Part shown: positions 27,266 to 36,629 of the stretch, piece by piece
Layout: every line of letters starts with the position of its first letter
Numbering within the stretch: position 1 is the stretch's first letter
Source: Paraburkholderia madseniana
GTDB taxonomy: Bacteria > Pseudomonadota > Gammaproteobacteria > Burkholderiales > Burkholderiaceae
Reading direction: 5' to 3'
Assembly (NCBI RefSeq): GCF_009690905.1
Contig: NZ_VOSW01000042.1
Coordinates: 20,569-84,568 of the forward strand
DNA: 64,000 bases
Notes under the pieces: model-generated
Databases searched by the model: none
What the model was told of the DNA's origin: nothing
Seen by the model: only the letters and a program-made list of their open reading frames with translations
Made by a program: the position numbers and the translations under genes

Positions 27266-28588
27266 ATGACCTCATTCGACGAAGCCGCCACCATGCGCAA
27301 AGTGTACGGGCGATTAATGCCCCTGCTCTTTGCGATGATGTTCTTCAACTATCTGGACCGGATCAATATCGGATTCGCCGCGCTGGACATGAACAAGCAG
27401 TTGGGCTTCAGTCCAGCCGTGTTCGGTTTCGCGGGCAGCATCTTCTTCGTCGGCTATATGTTGCTGGAAGTGCCGAGCAATCTGTTGCTGCATCGGGTCG
27501 GCGCGCGCCGCTGGATCGCGCGCATTCTGCTGACGTGGGGCGCGGTCGCGGCAGCCACCGCCTTCGTCTTCAACGATTCGAGCTTCTATGTGTTGCGCTT
27601 TCTGCTGGGCGTGATGGAAGCGGGCTTTTTGCCGGGCGTAGCGGTCTATCTGACGAAATGGTTTCCGGTGCGCTACCGGGCGCGCGCGGTGGGCGGCTAC
27701 ATCATCGCGGGTTCGTTTTCGGCAGTACTGGGCGGTCCGATCTCGACAACGTTGATGACCTACGCGAACGGCATTCTCGGTTTGCAGGGATGGCAATGGA
27801 TGTTCATCCTCGAAGGCCTCCCGGCGATGGCGCTCGGTCTGCTGACGCTGCGCATCATGACCGAACGTCCGGCCGACGCCAAATGGCTCTCCGATGACGA
27901 AAAGCGTTGGCTCGAATCGACGCTCGCAGCCGAACGCGAAGCTGTGGGCGGTAGCACCCATTTTCCGCTGCTGCGCGTGGCGAGTGACATCCGCGTATGG
28001 AGTCTCGCGTGTCTGTTCGGCTGCGCGCTGGTCGGCATTTATGGCCTGTTTCTGTGGCTGCCGCAGATCGTCAAGAGCCTCGGCCATCTGAGCAACATCG
28101 AGGTCGGCTTTCTGTCCGCCGCGCCGCCGCTCTTGGGCGTGTTGGGCACGTTCCTGATCAGCCGCAGTTCCGATCGCACGGGCGACCGCAAGAAGCACCT
28201 CGCCTTCGTGTACGGCATGAGCGCATTGGCGATTGCCGGCAGTGCGTATGCGCCGAACCCTGTGATCGCCTACGCGCTGCTGTGCCTGACTGGTTTGTTC
28301 ATCTATGCGGGTAACCCGCTGTTCTGGAGCCTCGCGTCGTCGTTCAGAACGGGCGCTGCGGGCGCCGCGACGATCGCGCTGATCAATACCATCGCGCAGT
28401 TCGGCGGTCTGGTCGGTCCCTGGAGCATCGGGCTGGTGCGCAACGCCACCGGCAACTTCAAGCTGGCCTTGCTGACGATTGCAGCGTTTCTGGTGGTCGC
28501 GACGATCATCGCACTCGTGATGCGCGTCACGCCGGCTGAAGACGAAGCCGCCTCGCTCGCGACCGGCGACCCTGCCCCGCGCATCTGA
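27266..28588 (+). CDS. MFS transporter, anion:cation symporter (ACS) type
   Basis: A 440-residue, 12-helix carrier. NYLDRINIGFAALDM near the N-terminus and the amphipathic central loop (MTERPADAKWLSDDEKRWL) mark the ACS family, which takes up organic acids such as tartrate, phthalate or hexuronates. It precedes ligJ by 88 bases, so an aromatic or oxo-acid substrate of that pathway is likely. The exact substrate is not readable. Confidence 0.87.
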   Translation: MTSFDEAATMRKVYGRLMPLLFAMMFFNYLDRINIGFAALDMNKQLGFSPAVFGFAGSIFFVGYMLLEVPSNLLLHRVGARRWIARILLTWGAVAAATAFVFNDSSFYVLRFLLGVMEAGFLPGVAVYLTKWFPVRYRARAVGGYIIAGSFSAVLGGPISTTLMTYANGILGLQGWQWMFILEGLPAMALGLLTLRIMTERPADAKWLSDDEKRWLESTLAAEREAVGGSTHFPLLRVASDIRVWSLACLFGCALVGIYGLFLWLPQIVKSLGHLSNIEVGFLSAAPPLLGVLGTFLISRSSDRTGDRKKHLAFVYGMSALAIAGSAYAPNPVIAYALLCLTGLFIYAGNPLFWSLASSFRTGAAGAATIALINTIAQFGGLVGPWSIGLVRNATGNFKLALLTIAAFLVVATIIALVMRVTPAEDEAASLATGDPAPRI

Positions 28589-28676
28589 GCACCGTGACCG
28601 ACGAAACAGCGAAGGCAGCGAACGCATAGCGCGGACAGGTAAACATCCACAAGGACACCAACGGGTTTTTCACACC

Positions 28677-29717
28677 ATGATCATCGATTGCCACGGTCAC
28701 TACACCACTTCGCCGCCGCAGCACGAGGCCTGGCGCGCGCAGCAGATCGCCGCGCTGAAAAACGGCGGCTCGCCGCCACCACGCCCCCTCATTACGGACG
28801 ACGAAATTCGCGAGAGCATCGAAACCGGCCAGATTCGCATCCAGCGCGAACGCGGCACCGACCTCACGATCTTTTCGCCGCGCGCCGCCGGCATGGGGCA
28901 TCACCTCGCCACGGCCGAAGCCAACGCCGTTTGGTCGAGCGAATCCAACGACCTCATCCATCGCGTGGTTTCGCTGTTTCCGCGCAACTTCGTCGGCGTG
29001 TGCCAACTGCCGCAGGCGCCGGGCGTGGCGCCGGCCAATTGCATCGCCGAACTGCGGCGTTGCGTGGAAGAGCTGGGCTTTATCGGCTGCAATCTGAATC
29101 CGGATCCTTCCGGCGGACATTGGTCGGGGCTGCCGATTACGGACCGCTCGTGGTATCCGCTCTATGAAGCGATGGTGGACCTCGACGTGCCTGCAATGAT
29201 TCACGTGTCCTCGTCGTGCAATCCGAATTTTCATGCGACGGGCGCGCATTACATCAACGGCGACACCTCGGCGTTCATGCAGTTGCTGCAGGGCGATCTG
29301 TTCGCCGACTTCCCGACCTTGCGCTTCATCATTCCGCACGGCGGCGGCGCGGTGCCCTATCACTGGGGCCGCTATCGCGGACTCGCGCAGGACATGAAGC
29401 GGCCGCTGCTCAGTGAATACCTGATGAAGAACGTGTTCTTCGATACCTGCGTGTATCACCAGCCCGGCGCTGAGCTGCTCGCCAAGGTCATTCCTGTTGA
29501 GAACATCCTGTTCGCCTCGGAAACCATCGGTGCGGTTCAGGGTATCGATCCGGAAACCGGTCACTACTACGACGACACGCGGCGCTATATCGACGCCATT
29601 GAATGGCTCAGCGCCGCGGACCGTCAGCGCATCTACGAAGACAACGCCCGCGCGGTGTACCCGCGGCTGTCCCATCAACTCGAGCAGCAATTCGCCACGC
29701 AAGGGGCAACGATATGA
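28677..29717 (+). CDS. ligJ: 4-Oxalomesaconate hydratase (LigJ type)
   Basis: A 346-residue amidohydrolase-superfamily protein. The metal-binding start MIIDCHGHYTTSPP (His6, His8), CNLNPDPSGGHW, IHVSSSCNP, IPHGGGAVPYHWGRY and the C-terminal LFASETIGAVQGIDPETG closely match LigJ of sphingomonads. It hydrates 4-oxalomesaconate to 4-carboxy-4-hydroxy-2-oxoadipate in the protocatechuate 4,5-cleavage and gallate pathways. Its stop overlaps the ligK start (ATGA), consistent with consecutive steps. No LigAB, GalA or LigI gene is visible nearby. Confidence 0.9.
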   Translation: MIIDCHGHYTTSPPQHEAWRAQQIAALKNGGSPPPRPLITDDEIRESIETGQIRIQRERGTDLTIFSPRAAGMGHHLATAEANAVWSSESNDLIHRVVSLFPRNFVGVCQLPQAPGVAPANCIAELRRCVEELGFIGCNLNPDPSGGHWSGLPITDRSWYPLYEAMVDLDVPAMIHVSSSCNPNFHATGAHYINGDTSAFMQLLQGDLFADFPTLRFIIPHGGGAVPYHWGRYRGLAQDMKRPLLSEYLMKNVFFDTCVYHQPGAELLAKVIPVENILFASETIGAVQGIDPETGHYYDDTRRYIDAIEWLSAADRQRIYEDNARAVYPRLSHQLEQQFATQGATI

Positions 29718-30394
29718 CTGTCACTACGAATCCCATCGGCTGGCGCGAACACGAATCCGCGCCTCAGGCCAACCCGGCAACGCTCGACGCATTGCGTGAA
29801 CTGGCGGTTTCTCTCCTCAGCGACAACATGGCGCGTGCGAGCGGCATGGTCGGCTTGCGGCCGTATCATCAGCCCAAACCGATGGCTGGCACGGCGGTCA
29901 CGGTCCACACCCGCCCCGGCGACAACCTCGCGATCCATCGCGCGTTCGACTTTTGCCGGCCGGGCGACGTGCTCGTGATCGACGGCGCAGGAGATCTGAC
30001 GCAAGCGCTGATGGGCGAGATCATGGCCAGCTTCGCGGAGAGTCTGGGCGTGCAGGGCCTTGTGATCGACGGTGCGATCCGCGATGTCGGCGCGCTACGT
30101 CAGCGCGATTTCCCGGTATACGCGCGCGGCGTGACGCATCGTGGGCCTTACAAGAACGGCCCTGGCGAGATCAACGTGCCGGTCACGGTCGGCGGGATGG
30201 TGGTTCATCCTGGGGACATCATCGTTGGCGATGAAGACGGTTTGCTCGCGATCTCGCCGGCTGACGTAGAAGCGGTGATCGAAGGCGCGCGGCGGCAGAA
30301 TGCGAAAGAAACGGCGGCGTTGAAGTCGATCGCCAATGGGTGCTTTGACCGTTCGTGGGTCGTGCCGCATCGCGACCGGATGATGAACGGCTGA
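29714..30394 (+). CDS. ligK: 4-Carboxy-4-hydroxy-2-oxoadipate aldolase (LigK/GalC type)
   Basis: A 226-residue RraA-fold class II aldolase that splits 4-carboxy-4-hydroxy-2-oxoadipate to pyruvate and oxaloacetate. The catalytic pair Arg123-Asp124 is present in VIDGAIRDVGALRQ, at the same numbers as in the characterised pseudomonad enzyme. GDVLVIDGAGDL and HPGDIIVGDEDGLLAI are the other family landmarks. The ATG overlaps the ligJ stop, so the two last steps of the pathway are translationally coupled. Confidence 0.92.
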   Translation: MTVTTNPIGWREHESAPQANPATLDALRELAVSLLSDNMARASGMVGLRPYHQPKPMAGTAVTVHTRPGDNLAIHRAFDFCRPGDVLVIDGAGDLTQALMGEIMASFAESLGVQGLVIDGAIRDVGALRQRDFPVYARGVTHRGPYKNGPGEINVPVTVGGMVVHPGDIIVGDEDGLLAISPADVEAVIEGARRQNAKETAALKSIANGCFDRSWVVPHRDRMMNG

Positions 30395-30504
30395 CTTCAC
30401 GCACGACGCCAGAGCGTGCATGATGCTGGCTGGTTCCTGCCGCGTAGCTTGAGTCGCGGCGAACCAGCTAACATCGTCCTAAACCTGCAGGAATCGTGTG
30501 CCTC

Positions 30505-30903
30505 ATGGCGGAATATCTGAACGCTGCAATGCTCCTTGAACTTGCGCAACGTGCGGAAGAGCGCACTGCCGCGCCTTGCATGTGTACAAAAACGCCGCTG
30601 GACGGTTGGCACTCGCAGCCGCTGTCTCTCGACGAAACGCAGTTCAAGGAAGTCGGCACGCTTGCACCGGAGGACGATCCGGAACCGACGTTCAGCGAAT
30701 ACCTACCGGGCAAAACGACCTACTGGTCGGCCGACGCACCGATCGCACCGCGTTACTTCCCATACAACCGCTGTGCCGTCTGGCAGTGCGGGTTATGCGA
30801 CCGTCTTTATCTGCGGTACACGGAAGGGGGTGGCTACTTCGTCGATCGCAGGATTCGCGCTATACAGTCGGCACTGATCGAGGACATTCCGCTTCCCGAG
30901 TAA
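30505..30903 (+). CDS. Conserved hypothetical protein, 132 aa
   Basis: A soluble acidic protein whose C-terminal part holds a Cys cluster (CAVWQCGLCDRLYLRYTEGG) that could bind a metal. Another CxC (PCMCTKT) lies near residue 25. The pattern and length are like small conserved hypothetical proteins of this group; I cannot assign a function. ATG 30505 is used; an AGGA lies 12 bases upstream, and a GTG at 30496 is possible. It is alone between ligK and the antisense AraC gene. Confidence 0.6.
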   Translation: MAEYLNAAMLLELAQRAEERTAAPCMCTKTPLDGWHSQPLSLDETQFKEVGTLAPEDDPEPTFSEYLPGKTTYWSADAPIAPRYFPYNRCAVWQCGLCDRLYLRYTEGGGYFVDRRIRAIQSALIEDIPLPE

Positions 30904-30926
30904 CGCTAGAGATGCAACGCGCGGAG

Positions 30927-31781
30927 TTAATGCCCCGGCTTCAGCGCCGCATACGTCCCCGGCGTGATCCCATAGGCCCGCTTGAAAAGCCGGTTGAGAT
31001 GGCTTTGATCGTAAAAGCCGACGGCCGCGGCAGCGCTCGCCGCACTGTGCCCCGCCGCAAGCATGCGTTTGGCCGCGAGTAGCCGCACCTGCGTTGCGTA
31101 GGCGTGCGGCGGCAGGCCAAACTCCTTGCAGAAGGCACGCGTGAGGTAATAGCGGCTCAGCCCCACCAGTTCCGCCAGCTCATCGACCGGAATATCGCGC
31201 GCATAGTTGGCGGCAACGTACTCCCGCACCTGCGCCATCTTGTGGGCTTCGCGCCGCGCCTCGCCGAGCTCGTGTCGCGATTGTCCATATCGTCCGACCA
31301 GCATCCCCATCGCCGCCCACCAATTCGCCTGCCGCTCCATCAGCGAGACCGAGCCGTGCTGGTCGAGACTCGCATGCGCTTTGACCAGCAGGCCGGCCAG
31401 ATGCGCATCCTGATAGAGCCCCGGCGGGATCAGAAGCGGTTTGTCGGAACGCGAGTCCGGTGAAAACACAGCACCCAGCGCGCCCAGGCCTTCCATGTCG
31501 AGATAAATGGCGCGGTAATTCCATTCGCGGCCTTCCCACACCTCGCCGCTGTGATATTCGCCGGGTCCAAACACGAGCACGCTACCGGGTCCGGCGACAT
31601 CGCTGCCGGTGCGCGTATGACACTGCCCCGCACCGGACTGCGTCATGACAATGACGAGTTCGTCGTGCAGATGCCGGTCGAATTTGTGCTCGCCGTAGCG
31701 GGCGCTGGCGAGACAGGCGCCGTCGAGCGCGCCGTCTCGCCAGCACACCACTTCCGGCTCGCTTTTATCCGATGTGTCCAT
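30927..31781 (-). CDS. AraC-family regulator
   Basis: A 284-residue regulator. The N-terminal half is a cupin-like sensor (HLHDELVIVMTQSGAG, then VLVFGPGEYHSGEV). The C-terminal 100 residues hold two helix-turn-helices (VDELAELVGLSRYYLTRAFC and ASAAAAVGFYDQSHLNRLFK) and the closing YGITPGTYA. ATG 31781 has a GGGAG ribosome site. It lies 23 bases behind the alaX-type gene on the same strand. The nature of its ligand is unknown. Confidence 0.9.
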   Translation of the reverse strand: MDTSDKSEPEVVCWRDGALDGACLASARYGEHKFDRHLHDELVIVMTQSGAGQCHTRTGSDVAGPGSVLVFGPGEYHSGEVWEGREWNYRAIYLDMEGLGALGAVFSPDSRSDKPLLIPPGLYQDAHLAGLLVKAHASLDQHGSVSLMERQANWWAAMGMLVGRYGQSRHELGEARREAHKMAQVREYVAANYARDIPVDELAELVGLSRYYLTRAFCKEFGLPPHAYATQVRLLAAKRMLAAGHSAASAAAAVGFYDQSHLNRLFKRAYGITPGTYAALKPGH

Positions 31782-31804
31782 GGCTCGCTCTCCCGGGATG
31801 CCCT

Positions 31805-32518
31805 TCAAACCAGCTCGATTCTGACCCGGCGATTGCGGCGCCCCTTGTTTTCTATCTTCACGATGCGGATCGGTTTCGATTGCGCCGTGTTGGTCAGATG
31901 CGTGCCGCCGCAAGCCTGCCGGTCCAGGTCGCCGATTTCGACGATCCGCACCGTGCCGTCGGAGGTCGGCGGCGGCGCCACCGAGAGGCTGCGGATCAGG
32001 CCCTGCGTCGATTTTGCCTCCGCTGCGCTGACGTAGTAGGTCCATACGTCCATGGCGCTGCGGATCACCTCGTTGGCCGGTTCCTCGAGCAGGCGCAATG
32101 CATCGTTGTCCGCCTCAGGCAGATCGAAATCCATGCGGGCGGTGCCGTCGGCATTGATCTGCGCGCCGGTCACGAGTGCGCCGGCGAAGCGCTGATACAC
32201 GAGGGCGTTGAGAATATGCGTGGCGGTATGAAGCTGGGCGACGGTGGCGCGCCGGGCCGCGTCGACGGCCACGTGGACCTCGCCGTTCAGTTCGAGCGGC
32301 TCGTCGAGCAGATGCCAGAGCATGCCGCCTTCCGGCGCGACGCCGGTAATGCGGACGGCGCCGTGCGCGTGGGTCAGGGTTGCGGCGTCCGAGACCTGGC
32401 CTCCGCCGCCCGGGTGCAAGGCCGTGCGGCCTAGCACGACGGCGCCGGGCCGCGAGGCGATCACGCTCGTTTCAAACTCGAGTAAGTCCGGCTGCTCATG
32501 GCAAAGATAGTGCGCCAC
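31805..32518 (-). CDS. alaX: Alanyl-tRNA editing protein (AlaX type)
   Basis: A free-standing editing domain of 237 residues that hydrolyses mischarged Ser- or Gly-tRNA(Ala). Zinc ligands are in HTATHIL (first two His) and RQACGGTHLTNT (Cys and His). The N-terminal HPGGGGQVSDAATL motif is the AlaRS editing-domain entry. It is co-directional with, and close to, the AraC gene, so both may be co-transcribed. Why a regulator should accompany it is unclear. Confidence 0.9.
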   Translation of the reverse strand: MAHYLCHEQPDLLEFETSVIASRPGAVVLGRTALHPGGGGQVSDAATLTHAHGAVRITGVAPEGGMLWHLLDEPLELNGEVHVAVDAARRATVAQLHTATHILNALVYQRFAGALVTGAQINADGTARMDFDLPEADNDALRLLEEPANEVIRSAMDVWTYYVSAAEAKSTQGLIRSLSVAPPPTSDGTVRIVEIGDLDRQACGGTHLTNTAQSKPIRIVKIENKGRRNRRVRIELV

Positions 32519-32741
32519 CTTGAATTCCCCGCATGAAATGACTGATTACGCCTAGGATACTCAGTCTCATGGGAGGTCGTCTTGGTCAAAAATGCTCTGT
32601 GCGGTTGGGGCCGGACCATCAGTTTCACGGCGTCCGGAAACAAACCCCCGGTTGATATAATTTTCCAGTCGCCTATGACCGGGCACGCTCACCAGAAGCA
32701 AATATTTCGCCCGTCATACGTCAATCTGACTGGAAGATTCG

Positions 32742-33308
32742 ATGTCCCAACAAATTGCCAACACGAGTCGACCGCCCACCCTCACCGGGCTTTTCCTTAT
32801 ATTCAGCCGTATTGGACTCACCAGCTTCGGTGGTGGCCTGAGCGGTTGGCTCCTGCGCGAATTCGTCCAGGATCGCGACTGGATCAGTGAAGAAGACTTT
32901 TTGAACGGCCTGGCCATCTCTCAAGCGCTGCCGGGCATCAACGTCAAAAACATGGCGATCTGGATCGGCCACCGTCTGCTCGGTTGGCGCGGCGCGTTGC
33001 TGGCGGTTGCCGGCATCATCATCCCACCCGCGATCGTCATCATTATTCTCGGCACAGTCCTCAGTCATCTGCTGCAGTATCCGCTCGCTCACATCCTGCT
33101 TGCGGGCGCAGCGGCAGCGGCCACCGGCCTGTCGTTGTCGATGGGCGTGACGACCGCACGCCGGGTGCCACGCAGACTCCTCCCGCTGCTGTTCCTCGCG
33201 GGTACCTTCGTCGCGGTCGGCATATTGCGCCTGCCGCTGGTGTGGGTCGTGATCGGCGCGGGAGGCCTGAGCGTGCTGTTCGAATACATCAAACTGCGCA
33301 AAGCCTGA
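32742..33308 (+). CDS. chrA: Chromate transporter, N-terminal half protein
   Basis: A 188-residue membrane protein equal to one CHR domain. It has the motif FSRIGLTSFGGGLSGWLLREFV, the family GG signature and QALPGINVKNMAIWIG. About five hydrophobic segments follow. Short-chain CHR proteins act as pairs inserted in opposite orientations to make one chromate exporter. The partner starts two bases after this stop. Confidence 0.9.
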   Translation: MSQQIANTSRPPTLTGLFLIFSRIGLTSFGGGLSGWLLREFVQDRDWISEEDFLNGLAISQALPGINVKNMAIWIGHRLLGWRGALLAVAGIIIPPAIVIIILGTVLSHLLQYPLAHILLAGAAAAATGLSLSMGVTTARRVPRRLLPLLFLAGTFVAVGILRLPLVWVVIGAGGLSVLFEYIKLRKA

Positions 33309-33310
33309 CC

Positions 33311-33883
33311 ATGTCGAATCGCGTTCTTCTACAGCTTGCGGCCGTTTTCGCGCCCCTGTCACTGGTGACGATAGGCGGTGGCCAGGCCATCATCGCCGAC
33401 ATCCAACGGCAGGTTGTCGACGTGCATGGATGGCTGACACATGCCCAGTTCGGTGTCGACTTCGCCATCTCGCGCATGGCGCCCGGCCCCGGGTCGCTGC
33501 TAGCCACCTTGATCGGCTGGCAGATTGCCGGGTTCTGGGGCGCCGTGGTGGCCACACTGGCATTGCTCGCCCCGACCGGCATCCTGATCTACGGCGTGAC
33601 CCACATCTGGACGCGCTATAAAGGCGCGGCGTGGAAACTGGCGCTCGAGCGCGGGCTGCGCCCCGTCGCCTCCGGCATGATTCTCGCCGCGGGATGGGTT
33701 CTGTTGAAATCTCTCGACGGTGGGCTTCCGGCTAAAGCGATTGCCCTCATGTCAGTGGGGACGCTGCTTGGCACGCGGATCAATCCGCTGCTTCTGTTGC
33801 TTTGCGGTGCGTTGATGCTGCTCGGTATGTACGAGCTTGGCGCCAGCCTTCCGTCCATCCTTCAAGTTCACATGGCAAGCTAG
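33311..33883 (+). CDS. chrA: Chromate transporter, C-terminal half protein
   Basis: A 190-residue CHR domain: FAPLSLVTIGGGQAIIADIQ and SRMAPGPGSLLATLIGWQ match the domain signature, with five to six hydrophobic segments. It starts two bases after the first half, so the pair should be expressed in equal amounts. Members of the family may carry chromate or other oxyanions; only chromate has good precedent. The gene converges with the RspA-like gene ten bases downstream. Confidence 0.9.
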   Translation: MSNRVLLQLAAVFAPLSLVTIGGGQAIIADIQRQVVDVHGWLTHAQFGVDFAISRMAPGPGSLLATLIGWQIAGFWGAVVATLALLAPTGILIYGVTHIWTRYKGAAWKLALERGLRPVASGMILAAGWVLLKSLDGGLPAKAIALMSVGTLLGTRINPLLLLLCGALMLLGMYELGASLPSILQVHMAS

Positions 33884-33893
33884 TGCAATTCCG

Positions 33894-35141
33894 TCACGGC
33901 GTCTGCAGCGTGCCGTCCTTCAAGCGGGTTTGCGTCCACGTCGTCACGGTGTTTTCGCAAGGATATTTCGCGGCCTCGGTTTCGTCGATGTCCACGCCCA
34001 AGCCCGGTTTGTCATTGGCATAAACGTGTCCGTTCCTGAATTCCGGCAGACCCGGGAAGACATCCAGCAAGGCGTCTCTCGGCCCCTTAAGGTCCTGGAT
34101 CACGAAGTTCGGCGGCTCGGTTCCCGACCATTCCTGCACGCCGAAATTGCGCGCGGCGAGATCGATATGGATATTCGCTGCATGCGCCAGCGGCGACATA
34201 TCGCCCGGACCGTGCCATGCGGTCCGTACCCCGAACTGCTCGGCGAATATCTGCAGCTTACGGCCTGCGGTGATGCCGCCGATCTGGCTGAGATGCACAC
34301 GAATAAAGTCGATCAGGCGCTCGGTGATCAGAAACCGCCATTCATACGGGTTGTTGAACAGCTCGCCCTGGGCCAACGGCGTAGTCGTTTTGGCGCGTAG
34401 CTGACGCATCCATTCGCCTTCCTCGAGCGCAATCGCGTCTTCGAGAAAGAACAGCTCGTACTGTTCCAGCTCGCACGCGAAGCGGATCGCTTCAACCGGC
34501 TTCAGGCGTTCATGCACGTCATGGCACAACTCGACGTCGAAACCAATCTTGCTGCGAATGCCGTCGAACAGCTTGAGCGTCTCCCGCATGTACTTTCTGC
34601 TGTCGAGATACACGCCATCCGCGGCGCCTTCGGGCGCGCTCGCTGGCGCCTTGCCGAAGCTACCCCCGCCATAGCCGCCGCTCTGGCAACGAATATGCGT
34701 GATGCCCTGCTCGCGATACTTCTGGATGTTCTCGCACAACTCGTTCAGATCGCGACCGTCCGCATGGCGATAAATCGGCACGCCTTCGCGGCACTTGCCG
34801 CCGAACAACTGATAGAGCGGCATGTTCGCCATCTTGCCCTTGATGTCCCACAGCGCCATATCCACACCGGAAATCGCGTTGTTCTCGATCGCACCGTTGC
34901 GCCAGTACGCGTTCTGATGCATCAGTTGCCACAGTTCCTCAATCGTCTCGGCGTCACGACCGATCAGCAACGGCCGCAGGTATTCCTCGATGAGGCACGT
35001 CACCGCCACGTGCCGGTAGGCGAATGTCGCGCATCCGAGACCGACCAGACCGGGCTGGTTAGTCTCGATCTTCACGACGATCAGGTTGATGCCTTCCGGC
35101 GCGGTCAGGATGACCTTTACATCGGTAATCAGGGTTGCCAT
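33894..35141 (-). CDS. Enolase-superfamily sugar-acid dehydratase (RspA/ManD-like)
   Basis: A 415-residue protein of the mannonate dehydratase subgroup. The capping domain comes first (LVGLGCATFAYRH), then the barrel with metal ligands in FDVELCHDVHERL, ELFFLEDAIALEE and TTPLAQGELFNNPYEW, and the closing HIDLAARNFGVQEW. Members dehydrate D-mannonate or D-gluconate to 2-keto-3-deoxygluconate; many have low activity and an unknown true role. It is the last gene of an operon with GntR, an SDR and an MFS carrier, which supports a sugar-acid role. Confidence 0.85.
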   Translation of the reverse strand: MATLITDVKVILTAPEGINLIVVKIETNQPGLVGLGCATFAYRHVAVTCLIEEYLRPLLIGRDAETIEELWQLMHQNAYWRNGAIENNAISGVDMALWDIKGKMANMPLYQLFGGKCREGVPIYRHADGRDLNELCENIQKYREQGITHIRCQSGGYGGGSFGKAPASAPEGAADGVYLDSRKYMRETLKLFDGIRSKIGFDVELCHDVHERLKPVEAIRFACELEQYELFFLEDAIALEEGEWMRQLRAKTTTPLAQGELFNNPYEWRFLITERLIDFIRVHLSQIGGITAGRKLQIFAEQFGVRTAWHGPGDMSPLAHAANIHIDLAARNFGVQEWSGTEPPNFVIQDLKGPRDALLDVFPGLPEFRNGHVYANDKPGLGVDIDETEAAKYPCENTVTTWTQTRLKDGTLQTP

Positions 35142-35256
35142 GTTCTGTCTGCCAAAATCGAATCAATCAAACGAAGTCGAATTGCGCTCTTCTTCGCCAA
35201 AACGTGACGTCCGAGGTGTCAGGAAAGACGGACCTGCGCGAGAGATTCCCCGGGCG

Positions 35257-36549
35257 TTACGTGCGACGCAACGACAATGAAGCAGCACGCTTGGCGTGCT
35301 CGTCGGCATTCGCGGGCACGGTCATCATCAGGATCACCGAGAGAAGCAGGCCGGCCGCCATGAAAATATACGAAGCCGCCGGGCTGCCGGTCGCGCCGTT
35401 CAGATAGCCCACCACCCACGAACCGAGAAACGCCCCCAACGCACCGCATGCGTTGATGAGGCCGATCGCGCCGCCCAGCACGTTGCTCGGAATCAGTTCC
35501 GGCACGAGTGCGAAGAACGGGCCATACGGCGCGTACATCGTTGCACCTGCAACGACCAGCAGCGCGAACGAGATCCAGAAGTGCGAGCCGCCGATCAGAT
35601 AGGAAGCGACGAACGCAATGGTCCCGACGAGCAGCAGCGGCCAGACGAACAGCTTGCGATTACGCGTCTTGTCCGAGAGCCACGACGCGAGCAGCATCAG
35701 GATGATTGCGGCGAGATAAGGCACAGCGGCGAGCCAGCCCACCGACACGATGTCGATCGTCGAGGCGGCTTTGAGGATCGACGGCAGCCACATGATGAAG
35801 CCGTACACGCCGATGCTCCACAGCGCATGAATCGCGCAAAACTTGATCACGATCGACGAACGGAACGCTGCCTTGTAATTACGCACCGGCGCGATATGGG
35901 CCTGCTCGGCCGTCAGGCGCGCGTCGAGTTCAGTCTTTTCGGCATCGCTCATCCAGGGCGCGTCGGCCGGACGGTCTTTCACCGTGAACCACCAGACCAC
36001 GGCCCATGCGATGGCAGGCATGCCCTCAAGGATGAACATCTCGCGCCAGCCGAAACTGCGAACCAGATAGCCCGACACCACCGACATCCACAGCACCGTC
36101 ACCGGATTGCCGAGAATCAGGAACGTGTTGGCGCGCGAGCGCTCGCTGCGTGTGAACCAGCGGCTGATGTACATCAGCATCGACGGCATCACGGCCGCCT
36201 CCACGACGCCGAGCGTGAAGCGCAGCACCATTAGCATCGGAATATTGCTGACCATGCCGGTCGCCGCCGCGCACAATCCCCACAGAATCAGACTGAAGAA
36301 GATCAGCTTCTTCACGCTATTGCGCTGTGCGTAAATCGCACCGGGCACCTGAAACAGGCAGTAGCCGAGAAAGAACAGCGAGCCAATCAGCGACGAAGTG
36401 CCATGGGTGATGCCGAGATCCTTGTCGATCCCGGCCGCGGCGGCGAAGCCGTAATTCGCGCGGTCGAGATAGGCGAGGCTATACGTGATGAAGATGATGG
36501 GCATCAGATACCACCATCTTTGAGTTGCTACGGGTTTGACGCTTTCCAT
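35257..36549 (-). CDS. MFS transporter, ACS family (sugar acid/hexuronate-like)
   Basis: A 430-residue, 12-helix carrier. YSLAYLDRANYGFAAAAGI and the RPADAPWMSDAEK loop are ACS family marks. It lies between a gluconate-dehydrogenase-like SDR gene and the ManD-like dehydratase gene, all on one strand with gaps of 80-115 bases. It probably imports the sugar acid that these enzymes handle. Confidence 0.87.
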   Translation of the reverse strand: MESVKPVATQRWWYLMPIIFITYSLAYLDRANYGFAAAAGIDKDLGITHGTSSLIGSLFFLGYCLFQVPGAIYAQRNSVKKLIFFSLILWGLCAAATGMVSNIPMLMVLRFTLGVVEAAVMPSMLMYISRWFTRSERSRANTFLILGNPVTVLWMSVVSGYLVRSFGWREMFILEGMPAIAWAVVWWFTVKDRPADAPWMSDAEKTELDARLTAEQAHIAPVRNYKAAFRSSIVIKFCAIHALWSIGVYGFIMWLPSILKAASTIDIVSVGWLAAVPYLAAIILMLLASWLSDKTRNRKLFVWPLLLVGTIAFVASYLIGGSHFWISFALLVVAGATMYAPYGPFFALVPELIPSNVLGGAIGLINACGALGAFLGSWVVGYLNGATGSPAASYIFMAAGLLLSVILMMTVPANADEHAKRAASLSLRRT

Positions 36550-36629
36550 GATGTCTCCGGATCAGTGCGGCGCACGAACTATCTGATGCGAGTGGCTGTT
36601 TGTTTTGGTCTACTCGCGTGGACCTGCTT

